NCBI GenBank assembly: GCA_018067265.1
Contig: JAGPUY010000163.1
Span: 1-6,047, forward strand
Length of the DNA: 6,047 nt
Reading direction: 5' to 3'
From: Oceanihabitans sp.
Lineage (GTDB): Bacteria > Bacteroidota > Bacteroidia > Flavobacteriales > Flavobacteriaceae
The notes below the pieces were generated by a model that searched no databases, was not told the DNA's origin, and saw only the letters and a program-made list of their open reading frames with translations. Made by a program: the position numbers and the translations under genes. Below are positions 1 to 6,047 of the stretch, in pieces; the first letter of the stretch is position 1, and each line of letters starts with the position of its first letter.

Positions 1-1
1 A

Positions 2-1102
2 AGAACAAACTTAGCATACCATCTAAACGAAAATAATACCATTCAGTTAAATCATTTGTTAAACACGTTTACTAGAGATTCGGATGATCCTATGCTTCCT
101 GCAGTGGAAAATGCATTAAAAGAAGAACGTGAATATATGAAGTCCATTTTAGCGCTTTCCTTTGAAAATATAGCATTTAACGATAAACTAAGGACTTCTA
201 TTTTTGCAAAATCCTATTATATGGATAGAACTTCGAAATTACGAACGCGAACTTCTAACACATCTAGTGCAACTATAGTTATTGAAGAAAACAATATAAG
301 CTCGAACGACTTGGGGTATGGAGGTTCTATTTCTTATACCTTTTCTCCGAAGTTCACTGTATTTGGTTCTGCTGAAAAGGCAATTCGTTTACCAGAAGCT
401 AACGAGGTATTTGGAAATGTTGCAGCCAATGTAAATGCTTCTGTAAATCTGAAACCAGAACATAGTAACAATTATAATTTAGGATTTTCCTATGATAATA
501 TAGCGTACAAGAAACACACTTTTGGAGTAACATCTAATGTGTTTATTAGAGATACCGAAGATTTAATTATGCAATTCCCAACTGGAAGTAATGAAGAATT
601 CTTCGAAAATTCTAATATCGGAAAAATATACACAGAAGGTTTCGACTTTACCCTAAACTATAATTATGACGAAAAAATATACTTTAGTGGTAATACCTCT
701 TTCTTTAATGCTAGAGATTATAATGTAACCTATGATGTAGACGGAAACCCAATTACACCAAGCTATGAGCGATTAGCCAACACGCCTTACTTTACAATGA
801 ATTATAATTTAAAATTCGATACTGCGGATTTTATTCAAAAAGGATCAAAACTATCTAGTTATACCAATTTACTTTATGTACATGAATTTTTCAGACATGG
901 TAGTACGCTTGGTGGTGCTGGAAAAACAGATATTCCGAAGCAAATATCTTTCGATGCAGGATTTGCTTACACGTTTCCGAAAAATAAAATCACATTAAGT
1001 TTTGATGTTAAAAACATATTGAACAATCAAATATTCGATAATTACGCGCTGCAAAAACCAGGAAGAGGTTTTTATAGCAAACTTTCATTTACAATTTTAT
1101 AA
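2..1102 (+). CDS. TonB-dependent outer-membrane receptor, C-terminal part (5' end outside window)
   Basis: This is the last 366 residues of an outer-membrane beta-barrel receptor that would import a ligand into the periplasm using TonB/ExbBD energy. The frame is open to the window edge, so the plug domain and the start lie outside; the TTG at 56 is internal and not a start. The visible part is made of alternating amphipathic strands typical of the barrel. It includes the segment VFGSAEKAIRLPEANEVFG (about residues 120-138), which matches the usual 'S.G.R.P...E.FG' region of TonB receptors, and a late DVKNILNNQIFDNYALQKPG stretch before the final strand GFYSKLSFTIL. The lipoprotein gene follows after 22 bases, so the two are probably co-transcribed. 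The ligand cannot be read from this part; an iron chelate is a guess from the neighbour. The family call is secure, the substrate is not. Confidence 0.93.
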   Translation, partial: RTNLAYHLNENNTIQLNHLLNTFTRDSDDPMLPAVENALKEEREYMKSILALSFENIAFNDKLRTSIFAKSYYMDRTSKLRTRTSNTSSATIVIEENNISSNDLGYGGSISYTFSPKFTVFGSAEKAIRLPEANEVFGNVAANVNASVNLKPEHSNNYNLGFSYDNIAYKKHTFGVTSNVFIRDTEDLIMQFPTGSNEEFFENSNIGKIYTEGFDFTLNYNYDEKIYFSGNTSFFNARDYNVTYDVDGNPITPSYERLANTPYFTMNYNLKFDTADFIQKGSKLSSYTNLLYVHEFFRHGSTLGGAGKTDIPKQISFDAGFAYTFPKNKITLSFDVKNILNNQIFDNYALQKPGRGFYSKLSFTIL

Positions 1103-1124
1103 AACCAATTTTAATCTAAACATT

Positions 1125-1211
1125 ATGAATTTTAATTTCAAATCTTTATTTCATATAGTCTGTTTATCAGCTATAACTTTAGTTACATTTTCTTGTGGTA
1201 ATGATGATGAT
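1125..1211 (+). other. Lipoprotein signal peptide with acidic export signal
   Basis: The segment encodes residues 1-29. A short N-terminus with Lys6 is followed by a hydrophobic stretch and the relaxed lipobox TFSC with Cys24. Gly-Asn-Asp-Asp-Asp follows directly. Acidic residues just after the lipidated cysteine resemble the lipoprotein export signal described in Capnocytophaga and Flavobacterium. Surface exposure is therefore likely but inferred. Confidence 0.75.
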
Positions 1212-2435
1212 ATTTCTACTGGAACAACAGAAGAAGCATCGGCTTACAGACCATACCATTTAGTAATAGGTTCTAGTGCTACAGGAAATTCTGCTACATA
1301 CACGCAAGGAGTAACTGTTGAAGAACTTAACGACCCAACAAAAACATTTACATTTAATGGTTTTGGATATGAAGTACCATCTACGCGTACGGCAAGAGTT
1401 TACACATCTAATGATGGTAAAACAGTATACAACTTAAATTATGGTGGTGGTGATATTTCAAAATATAACTACGTGAGCGGACAAAACTATAATTTAAGTT
1501 TAACTACCGATATTCAAGCGGTAATGGGAACAGCATATCCACGTTGGACAAAAATGGATGACAATTATGCCATGTTGCATAATGTAAATACAGAAAACAT
1601 TTATGAAGATCCTACCGATGAAACTTCTCCTTACGTGAGAACTATCGCAACGGTTACTTTAGCAAGAGTAGATTTAAGTACGATGTCTGTTTTAGAAAAC
1701 ACTTCTTTTGAATTCCCATATAACAATGATGAAACGGCAGAAGGAATTCACACCTTTCGTATTGACGCTCCTGTAATTACCAATGGAAAATTATACTATG
1801 GTGTTGCTAAAAGATTTTTTGATGCATTGACCGGTGAAAATGGCACTATGGTTTATGATAATGTGGAAACCTTAGTGGTAGATTATCCTTCTTTAGAGAA
1901 TGAAACTACTATAATTTCAACTTTAGCACAAGGATCTACTAACGGGTACAGAACTCCAGTTGCGCATAAAGATGAAAATGGAGATACGTACCAATTAGTA
2001 ACAAATGGTGATGTTACTATGATGAAAATTAGCAATGGTGTTTATGACACATCATACAACACCTTCAACATTAAATCCCTTTTAGGGCATAACGCAGAAG
2101 CGAACACAGGTTGGTTTTATGTAGGAAATGGTATTGGTTATGTTCCTGTTTTAAATACAGATTTAGGAGATAACGCAAGTTCTAACTGGGATATTGTTCG
2201 TGTAGATGTTTATAATAAAACCGCTGTTAAACTGAATATTCCTTTAGATTTATGGCTACGTCAATACCAATGGGCAAGTGTTATTGATGGTAAATTATAT
2301 ATGGCATTAGCATCTTTAGGAGGATCAGGTAATGTATATATTTTAGACCCAAGTTCTACAAGTGCGGATGGTTTTACAACCGGAGCGACACTACAAACAG
2401 GAACTTCAGATGCTTCTTATATTGGATTATTCTAA
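1125..2435 (+). CDS. Surface-type lipoprotein, probably DUF4374-like, partner of the TonB receptor
   Basis: A 436-residue secreted lipoprotein. Residues 1-23 form a signal peptide with a hydrophobic core ending TFSC, and Cys24 is the predicted lipidated residue. The following GNDDD is an acidic stretch of the kind that directs Bacteroidota lipoproteins to the outer face of the outer membrane. The mature part is rich in beta-strand and in Asn, Thr, Gly and Tyr, with recurring short units (for example 'NGKLYYGVAK' and 'DGKLYMALAS') that suggest a beta-propeller-like fold. I place it tentatively near DUF4374, a family found beside TonB receptors in Bacteroidota; XusB of Bacteroides thetaiotaomicron, a siderophore-binding lipoprotein, is to my memory a member. 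The inferred role is to capture a ligand and pass it to the upstream receptor. No PepSY membrane gene follows; a terminator comes 26 bases after the stop. The lipoprotein call is firm, the family moderate and the ligand unknown. Confidence 0.75.
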   Translation: MNFNFKSLFHIVCLSAITLVTFSCGNDDDISTGTTEEASAYRPYHLVIGSSATGNSATYTQGVTVEELNDPTKTFTFNGFGYEVPSTRTARVYTSNDGKTVYNLNYGGGDISKYNYVSGQNYNLSLTTDIQAVMGTAYPRWTKMDDNYAMLHNVNTENIYEDPTDETSPYVRTIATVTLARVDLSTMSVLENTSFEFPYNNDETAEGIHTFRIDAPVITNGKLYYGVAKRFFDALTGENGTMVYDNVETLVVDYPSLENETTIISTLAQGSTNGYRTPVAHKDENGDTYQLVTNGDVTMMKISNGVYDTSYNTFNIKSLLGHNAEANTGWFYVGNGIGYVPVLNTDLGDNASSNWDIVRVDVYNKTAVKLNIPLDLWLRQYQWASVIDGKLYMALASLGGSGNVYILDPSSTSADGFTTGATLQTGTSDASYIGLF

Positions 2436-2461
2436 AACAGAATGCCAATTTAAATAAAATT

Positions 2462-2497
2462 AAAAAGCCAAAACAAAATATTGTTTTGGCTTTTTTT
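2462..2497. terminator. Intrinsic terminator, probably bidirectional
   Basis: GCCAAAACAA (2467-2476) pairs perfectly with TTGTTTTGGC (2481-2490) around an AATA loop. The flanking A5 (2462-2466) can extend the stem into the T-run. On the + strand seven T follow (2491-2497), ending the receptor-lipoprotein operon. On the - strand the stem is followed by five T, and it lies just past the stop of the converging helical-protein gene (2517), so it can serve both transcripts. Confidence 0.9.
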
Positions 2498-2516
2498 CTA
2501 CTTAGTTTTCAGGTAT

Positions 2517-2894
2517 TTAGGAAAGCATTTTAGAATAAAACTGGTCTTTATGTGCTCTATAATTACCAATTGCTTTTATATATTTCTCTCTAAGATCTTC
2601 ATGTTTATTAATATAAAATAAATCGCATTCAAAATCATCACATTCTTTATAATGCACCATGGAGTTTCGATAGCTAAGCAATTCATTTAAAACAAATTGG
2701 TTTTTAATAATTAACTCTAAAAATTGATCTCTAAATTCTCTATTTTTAATAACGTTTGAAGCTATTTTTGCTAACCTATCACTTTCATTAATAATATAAT
2801 TAATATGAGACATCCATAAGTTTAATTCTTCAGCACTTCTTTTCTGAACAATTTGCTCATCGGTATCATGGTTAAAAAATGTATTTAATTCCAT
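2517..2894 (-). CDS. Helical protein of unknown function, last gene of the glutamate dehydrogenase operon
   Basis: A 125-residue soluble protein that I do not recognise. It has no signal peptide or membrane segment and is rich in Glu, Lys, Asn, Ile and Leu. Long stretches appear alpha-helical with coiled-coil character: about residues 19-50, 51-77 (EFRDQFLELIIKNQFVLNELL) and 97-124. The middle carries HYKECDDFECDLFY, with two cysteines (about residues 85 and 90) among acidic residues, too few for a convincing metal site. The start is the ATG whose upstream region is A-rich, which is normal here, and it lies 15 bases after the stop of the Gre-like gene, so co-transcription is likely. The stop is 27 bases before the shared terminator. 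The shape suggests a small protein-interaction or adaptor protein, but no function is supported. Its coding frame is intact and the gene fits the layout, so it is probably real. Confidence 0.8.
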   Translation of the reverse strand: MELNTFFNHDTDEQIVQKRSAEELNLWMSHINYIINESDRLAKIASNVIKNREFRDQFLELIIKNQFVLNELLSYRNSMVHYKECDDFECDLFYINKHEDLREKYIKAIGNYRAHKDQFYSKMLS

Positions 2895-2909
2895 AACTTT
2901 TATTTTTTA

Positions 2910-3311
2910 TTACTTTACTTTTTCTGTCTGTTTTACTTCTTTAATTTCTAAAGATTTTACACCGCCAGGAAATTCCCAATCTATGATATCTCCATGTGCA
3001 TAGCCAATAATAGCTAAGCCCATTGGCGTTAAAATAGAAATCTTTTTTTTAGAAAAATTACTCTCTGCTGCTGCTACCAGTTGAAAATCATTTTGCCAAC
3101 CATCTTTGGTTGCCACAACGACATTAGAATTAAACCGGATAATATCTTCTGGCAATTCTTTTTCATCTAATATTATAGCACTTTTTAACTCTTCCTTTAA
3201 TCTTAAAATAGAGGACTTTCTTGTAGATACTTTATCACTTTCAGATAACTTAAGTAGTTGTTTTAAGGTAACATATTCCTTTTTCTCTAATACTATACTG
3301 CCATACTTCAT
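2910..3311 (-). CDS. GreA/GreB C-terminal-domain (Rnk-like) RNA polymerase-binding factor
   Basis: A 133-residue protein whose C-terminal half (about residues 54-126) is the FKBP-like domain of GreA/GreB. It contains 'RFNSNVVV', 'QLV', then ISILTPMGLAIIGYAHGD and WEFPGG, matching the GreA pattern 'S.SP.A.ALIG...GD....PGG'. In GreA this domain docks on the secondary channel of RNA polymerase. True GreA is about 158 residues, with a long N-terminal coiled-coil finger whose acidic tip stimulates transcript cleavage. Here only about 50 residues precede the domain, giving at most a short hairpin (helices near 11-22 and 33-46) with the tip SESDK. That size and layout match Rnk-type proteins, so transcript-cleavage activity is doubtful and competition for the channel is more likely; this is inference from family knowledge. 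It lies 19 bases after the glutamate dehydrogenase stop and is probably in the same transcript. The family call is strong, the exact role uncertain. Confidence 0.88.
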   Translation of the reverse strand: MKYGSIVLEKKEYVTLKQLLKLSESDKVSTRKSSILRLKEELKSAIILDEKELPEDIIRFNSNVVVATKDGWQNDFQLVAAAESNFSKKKISILTPMGLAIIGYAHGDIIDWEFPGGVKSLEIKEVKQTEKVK

Positions 3312-3330
3312 GTTCTAATTTTTTAAATTA

Positions 3331-4626
3331 TCAAGGAAAAATTCCTCGTTGCACATACGCCTTTTCAATACGCTCTATTGCTATAAAATATGCAGCCGAA
3401 CGCATATCGATATCTTTAGTTTCCGCCGTTTTTAAAACCTTATTAAAAACTTCTTTTATTTTTTTATCTAATTTCACAAGAATTTCGTCCAGTTCCCAAA
3501 GCTCTCCGTTTCGGTTTTGTAACCATTCAAAATAACTACCAATCACACCTCCAGAATTACATAGAATATCAGGAATTACAGTGATTCCTTTTTCTAATAG
3601 AATTTGCTCTGCTTCTACCGTTGTTGGTCCGTTTGCGCCTTCTGCAATTAAAAAAGCTTTAATATCATTCGCATTGTCTTTCGTAATTTGATTTCCTAAT
3701 GCTGCAGGAATACAGATATCACAGTGTAATGCAAAGAAATCTTCTTTTACAACTGCTGTAGCACCTGGGAATCCTTGAATGCTTCCTTGGTTGTTTTGAA
3801 TGTATTCAAATAAATGCGCTACAGACAATCCTTCCGTATTGGAAATGGATCCAAAAGCGTCTTGAACACCTACCATTTTAGCACCTTCTAATTCTAAAAA
3901 GTGGGCTACCCAATAGCCAACGTTTCCAAAACCTTGTACAATAAATGTCTTTCCTTTTAGGTCTACATTCTTATTTTCTGCCCAATATTTGATGGTTAAA
4001 AACACACCAAATCCTGTTGCTCTATCTCTACCTTCTAATCCTCCAGAACCTACTGGTTTTCCGGTTACGACATGTTGGTTTTTAGAACGTTCTGATGGTG
4101 CTTTTGTAGACATATAGGTATCTGCAATCCACGCCATCGTTTGCGAATTTGTATTTACATCTGGCGCAGGAATATCGTGTTCTGGTCCAATGTTTTCTCC
4201 TAAAGCATAAGTAAAACGTCTTGTAATACGCTCTAATTCTGCATTCGAATATTTTTTAGGATCCATTTGAATTCCTCCTTTTGCGCCACCATAAGGCAAA
4301 CCTGCTAGAGATGTTTTCCAGGTCATCCACATCGCTAATGCTTTTACAGAATCGATATCAATGGTAGGATGGTAACGCAATCCTCCTTTATACGGTCCTA
4401 ATGCATTGTTGTGTTGTACTCGGTAACCTTTAAAAATTTCCACTTCTCCGTTATCCATACGAACTGGAAAATGAATAATTAATTCGTTATTGGTTACTTC
4501 TAGTATTTTTCTAATGTTCGGATTTAAATCAACCATATTTGCTGCAGTATCAAATTGTTGCATAACATTTGCCAGCATCCCTTGTTTTGGTTGTTTTTTC
4601 TTTTTTAATTCTTTTGTTAAAGTCAT
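3331..4626 (-). CDS. gdhA: Glutamate dehydrogenase (Glu/Leu/Phe/Val dehydrogenase family)
   Basis: A complete 431-residue enzyme that interconverts glutamate with 2-oxoglutarate and ammonium using NAD(P), linking nitrogen and carbon metabolism in the cytoplasm. The length fits the roughly 420-450 residue hexameric class. Substrate-site landmarks are GPYKGGLRYH (Lys80), the WKTSLAGLPYGGAKGG stretch with Lys104 and the catalytic Lys116, and PAPDVNT with the catalytic Asp156. The Rossmann domain shows GFGNVG (232-237), and VGVQDAFG has Asp256 at the end of the second strand. That acidic residue leans towards NAD rather than NADP, but cofactor use cannot be settled by eye. Later conserved parts are AEGANGP (328-334), CNSGGVIGSYFEW (356-368) and a C-terminal helix. 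The N-terminus is lysine-rich (residues 5-14). The gene starts 13 bases after the four-cysteine gene and lies under the predicted sigma-54 promoter. A strictly biosynthetic or degradative role is not decided by the sequence. Confidence 0.97.
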   Translation of the reverse strand: MTLTKELKKKKQPKQGMLANVMQQFDTAANMVDLNPNIRKILEVTNNELIIHFPVRMDNGEVEIFKGYRVQHNNALGPYKGGLRYHPTIDIDSVKALAMWMTWKTSLAGLPYGGAKGGIQMDPKKYSNAELERITRRFTYALGENIGPEHDIPAPDVNTNSQTMAWIADTYMSTKAPSERSKNQHVVTGKPVGSGGLEGRDRATGFGVFLTIKYWAENKNVDLKGKTFIVQGFGNVGYWVAHFLELEGAKMVGVQDAFGSISNTEGLSVAHLFEYIQNNQGSIQGFPGATAVVKEDFFALHCDICIPAALGNQITKDNANDIKAFLIAEGANGPTTVEAEQILLEKGITVIPDILCNSGGVIGSYFEWLQNRNGELWELDEILVKLDKKIKEVFNKVLKTAETKDIDMRSAAYFIAIERIEKAYVQRGIFP

Positions 4627-4639
4627 TTTTTTATTTTGT

Positions 4640-4825
4640 TTAGATCATTTCCATTGCACGTTCGGTAGTTGTATACTCGAAGGCATTTTTTGTAGTTAAT
4701 TCTTCATGGCCAAAATGGTTTATAGCAGCTACTTCATGTTCACTACAAGACCATATAAAATTTTTATTGGAGGTTAAACTACAGTCGTTGTTAAACTTGC
4801 AATTACTGCATAAGCTATTTTCCAT
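4640..4825 (-). CDS. Small four-cysteine protein, first gene of the glutamate dehydrogenase operon
   Basis: A 61-residue cytoplasmic protein without a signal peptide or membrane segment. Cysteines at 6, 9, 15 and 27 form C-x2-C-x5-C-x11-C, followed by Ser-Glu-His-Glu. Four close cysteines with this spacing suggest a bound zinc or an iron-sulfur cluster; the sequence does not say which. The C-terminal half (about 28-61) is polar, with two further histidines (His37 and His40), and has no motif I recognise. The ATG at 4825 is the only sensible start; upstream is A-rich without a Shine-Dalgarno, as in the neighbours. It lies about 31 bases after the predicted sigma-54 transcription start and 13 bases before gdhA, so it leads the operon. 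A redox or metal-sensing accessory to glutamate dehydrogenase is possible but is only inferred from position. The cysteine pattern and tight spacing argue that it is a real gene and not chance. Confidence 0.82.
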   Translation of the reverse strand: MENSLCSNCKFNNDCSLTSNKNFIWSCSEHEVAAINHFGHEELTTKNAFEYTTTERAMEMI

Positions 4826-4866
4826 AATACTTTTATTTTATTAGTTTAATTGATTACCAACCTAAA

Positions 4867-4882
4867 GACAACTGCTGTGCCA
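4867..4882 (-). promoter_or_regulatory. Sigma-54 (RpoN) -24/-12 promoter for the glutamate dehydrogenase operon
   Basis: On the - strand the sequence reads TGGCAC (4882-4877), five bases, then TTGTC (4871-4867). The -24 element matches the sigma-54 consensus TGGCAC-N5-TTGCW perfectly. The spacing is exact, and only the C of the -12 GC is replaced by T. The predicted start is near 4856, leaving a leader of about 31 bases before the ATG at 4825. An NtrC-type activator gene lies immediately upstream, which fits. Confidence 0.78.
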
Positions 4883-4971
4883 CACTAAAAATAATTGTAT
4901 GTAAAATAATTCAATTGACTAAAAATCAAATAGTTGCAAGTAAAACTGAAACGTTATGGAAATAATAGAAG

Positions 4972-4998
4972 TGTGTAAAAACCACCCAACTGTGTAAA
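4972..4998 (-). promoter_or_regulatory. Candidate enhancer (activator-binding) direct repeat
   Basis: TGTGTAAA occurs at 4972-4979 and again at 4991-4998, 19 bases apart start to start, close to two helical turns. The pair lies about 115-145 bases upstream of the predicted sigma-54 start, where activators of this class usually bind. It is a direct and not an inverted repeat, and only two copies are exact, so chance in AT-rich DNA is possible. Binding by the adjacent regulator is inferred. Confidence 0.4.
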
Positions 4999-5021
4999 TA
5001 ATACGCGCTTTAAAAAAGGAA

Positions 5022-6047
5022 TTATTTTATTTTTTCGCCTAAAGTTTTGCGATCTATTTGTAGAATTTTAGCAGCCTTTGTTTTGTTATTATTGGTCGCT
5101 TTTAAAACTTTAAGAATATAATTTCTTTCCACTGTTTTTAGTGGTACGAGTTCTTGGTTTTCATCTGGAAAAAGAATCGTGTATTTTAATTGTTCTGGCA
5201 AGTCTTGAATAGTAACCTGCTTATCGCACATAATGACAGCACGTTGAATTACATTTTCTAGTTCTCTAATATTTCCTGGCCAATTATAGCGTTCTAAAGC
5301 AGCTAGTGCTTCTGGAGAAATAGAGATTAATTTGTCTTTAAACTCCACACCATATTTAAACAAAAACTTATTTACCAAAAGCGGAATATCTCCTTTACGA
5401 TCTCTCAATGGCGGCACTTCTAACTCCACAACAGTTAAACGGTAATAGAGATCTTCGCGAAAGCGACCTGTTTTTATTAAGTCTTTGAGATTGACATTGG
5501 TTGCAGCAATGACACGAATATCTACAGGTTCTACTTTTTGTGATCCCACGCGAACCACTTCTTTTTCTTGTAAAACACGTAGCAAACGCAATTGTGTTGC
5601 TAAAGAAGCATTACCAATCTCGTCTAAAAAAATAGTGCCTTTATTAGCGGCTTGAAAAAATCCGTTTCTATCGTTTTCTGCTCCAGTAAACGCTCCTTTG
5701 GTATACCCAAATAACTCTGCTTCTAAAAGATTTTCAGGGATTGCACCACAGTTTACAGCTATAAAAGGTGCTGCCTTAAATTTCCCCATATAATGAATGG
5801 AACGCGCTACTAATTCTTTTCCGGTACCACTTTCACCAGATATAAAAACGGTTGCTTTATTATTTTTTACACGATCGATAACATCGGTTACTTTTTTTAT
5901 TGCTTCTGATTGCCCTATAAGTTCGCCATAGGCTTTTTTATCTTCCGTTTTATTAGAAGCGACTTGTACTTTTTTTGGTTGTTCTTTTAATGCTTTTGTA
6001 ACTGCATTTTTTAATTCTTCCTTTGTAAATGGTTTGGTTACATATTC
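5022..6047 (-). CDS. NtrC-type sigma-54-dependent response regulator (N-terminal part outside window)
   Basis: The last 341 residues of an enhancer-binding activator that uses ATP hydrolysis to open sigma-54 RNA polymerase promoters. The frame is open to the window edge, and the internal ATG at 5789 is not the start because it would remove the ATP-binding loop. Numbered from the edge, EYVTKPFTKEEL (1-12) is the end of a receiver domain with its conserved Lys-Pro, so this is a two-component response regulator. A linker follows, then the AAA+ domain: Walker A GESGTGKE (71-78), the sigma-54-contacting GAFTGA loop (118-123), Walker B GTIFLDEIG (137-145), FREDLYYRL with arginine-finger residues (196-204) and WPGNIRELENV. 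A Fis-type helix-turn-helix ends the protein (about 319-341: KTKAAKILQIDRKTLGEKIK). The phosphorylated Asp is outside the window. It ends 196 bases before the four-gene operon and is probably its activator. Confidence 0.95.
   Translation of the reverse strand, partial: EYVTKPFTKEELKNAVTKALKEQPKKVQVASNKTEDKKAYGELIGQSEAIKKVTDVIDRVKNNKATVFISGESGTGKELVARSIHYMGKFKAAPFIAVNCGAIPENLLEAELFGYTKGAFTGAENDRNGFFQAANKGTIFLDEIGNASLATQLRLLRVLQEKEVVRVGSQKVEPVDIRVIAATNVNLKDLIKTGRFREDLYYRLTVVELEVPPLRDRKGDIPLLVNKFLFKYGVEFKDKLISISPEALAALERYNWPGNIRELENVIQRAVIMCDKQVTIQDLPEQLKYTILFPDENQELVPLKTVERNYILKVLKATNNNKTKAAKILQIDRKTLGEKIK

Larger units (their letters stand above)
4826..5021. other. Regulatory spacer between the sigma-54 regulator and the glutamate dehydrogenase operon
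   Basis: This 196-base AT-rich spacer holds the -24/-12 promoter and the TGTGTAAA repeat. I see no convincing hairpin plus T-run after the regulator stop at 5022, so read-through from the regulator gene into the operon cannot be excluded. Looser GTAAAA copies occur at 4901-4906 and 4940-4945. No open frame or RNA gene is evident. Confidence 0.6.

Noticed and set aside
56..58. TTG as the start of the TonB receptor
   Set aside because: The same frame stays open to the window edge, and the upstream residues fit barrel-strand sequence. The protein is simply truncated by the window.
3106..3318. A 70-codon open frame on the + strand
   Set aside because: It lies wholly antisense to the well-supported Gre-like gene apart from a few bases, and its translation is low-complexity with no recognisable motif.
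4490..4699. A 69-codon + strand open frame rich in Phe and Cys
   Set aside because: It is antisense to the start of gdhA and the end of the four-cysteine gene. The Phe-rich composition mirrors the lysine codons of the gdhA N-terminus, so it is a shadow.
4999..5035. Possible terminator after the regulator gene
   Set aside because: Only short AT-only pairings such as ATAAT/ATTAT are present, with no GC-containing stem, so a terminator is not supported.
5787..5789. ATG as the start of the sigma-54 regulator
   Set aside because: The frame continues upstream with a Walker A motif, a linker and a receiver-domain end, so this Met is internal.

Overview
The window looks like chromosomal DNA of a low-GC member of the Bacteroidota, most likely the Flavobacteriaceae. 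This rests on four things: the AT-rich composition; A-rich start regions without recognisable Shine-Dalgarno sequences; a TonB-dependent receptor paired with a lipoprotein whose signal peptide is followed by an acidic Gly-Asn-Asp-Asp-Asp stretch; and protein families typical of that group. No RNA genes, mobile elements or CRISPR arrays were seen, and no gene-free stretch exceeds 300 bases.

Left part (1-2500, + strand): the 3' part of a TonB-dependent outer-membrane receptor gene, cut by the window edge, is followed after 22 bases by a 436-residue lipoprotein that I tentatively place near DUF4374. Together they resemble a small uptake operon, possibly for an iron chelate. It ends at a strong hairpin (2462-2497) that also sits correctly to stop the converging minus-strand genes.

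Middle part (2517-4825, - strand): four genes lie head to tail with gaps of 13, 19 and 15 bases. In transcription order they are a 61-residue four-cysteine protein, a hexameric-type glutamate dehydrogenase, a short GreA/GreB C-terminal-domain (Rnk-like) RNA polymerase-binding protein, and a 125-residue helical protein of unknown function. The spacing suggests one transcript.

Right part (4826-6047, - strand): a 196-base spacer separates this operon from an NtrC-type sigma-54 response regulator, whose N-terminal part lies beyond the window. The spacer holds a well-spaced sigma-54 (-24/-12) promoter, TGGCAC-N5-TTGTC, reading into the four-gene operon about 31 bases before its first ATG. A direct repeat of TGTGTAAA lies roughly 115-145 bases upstream of the predicted start, where sigma-54 enhancers usually lie. 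The best reading is that the adjacent regulator activates the glutamate dehydrogenase operon through RpoN in response to an unseen sensor kinase. This link is inferred from sequence and position; it is the most interesting feature of the window.
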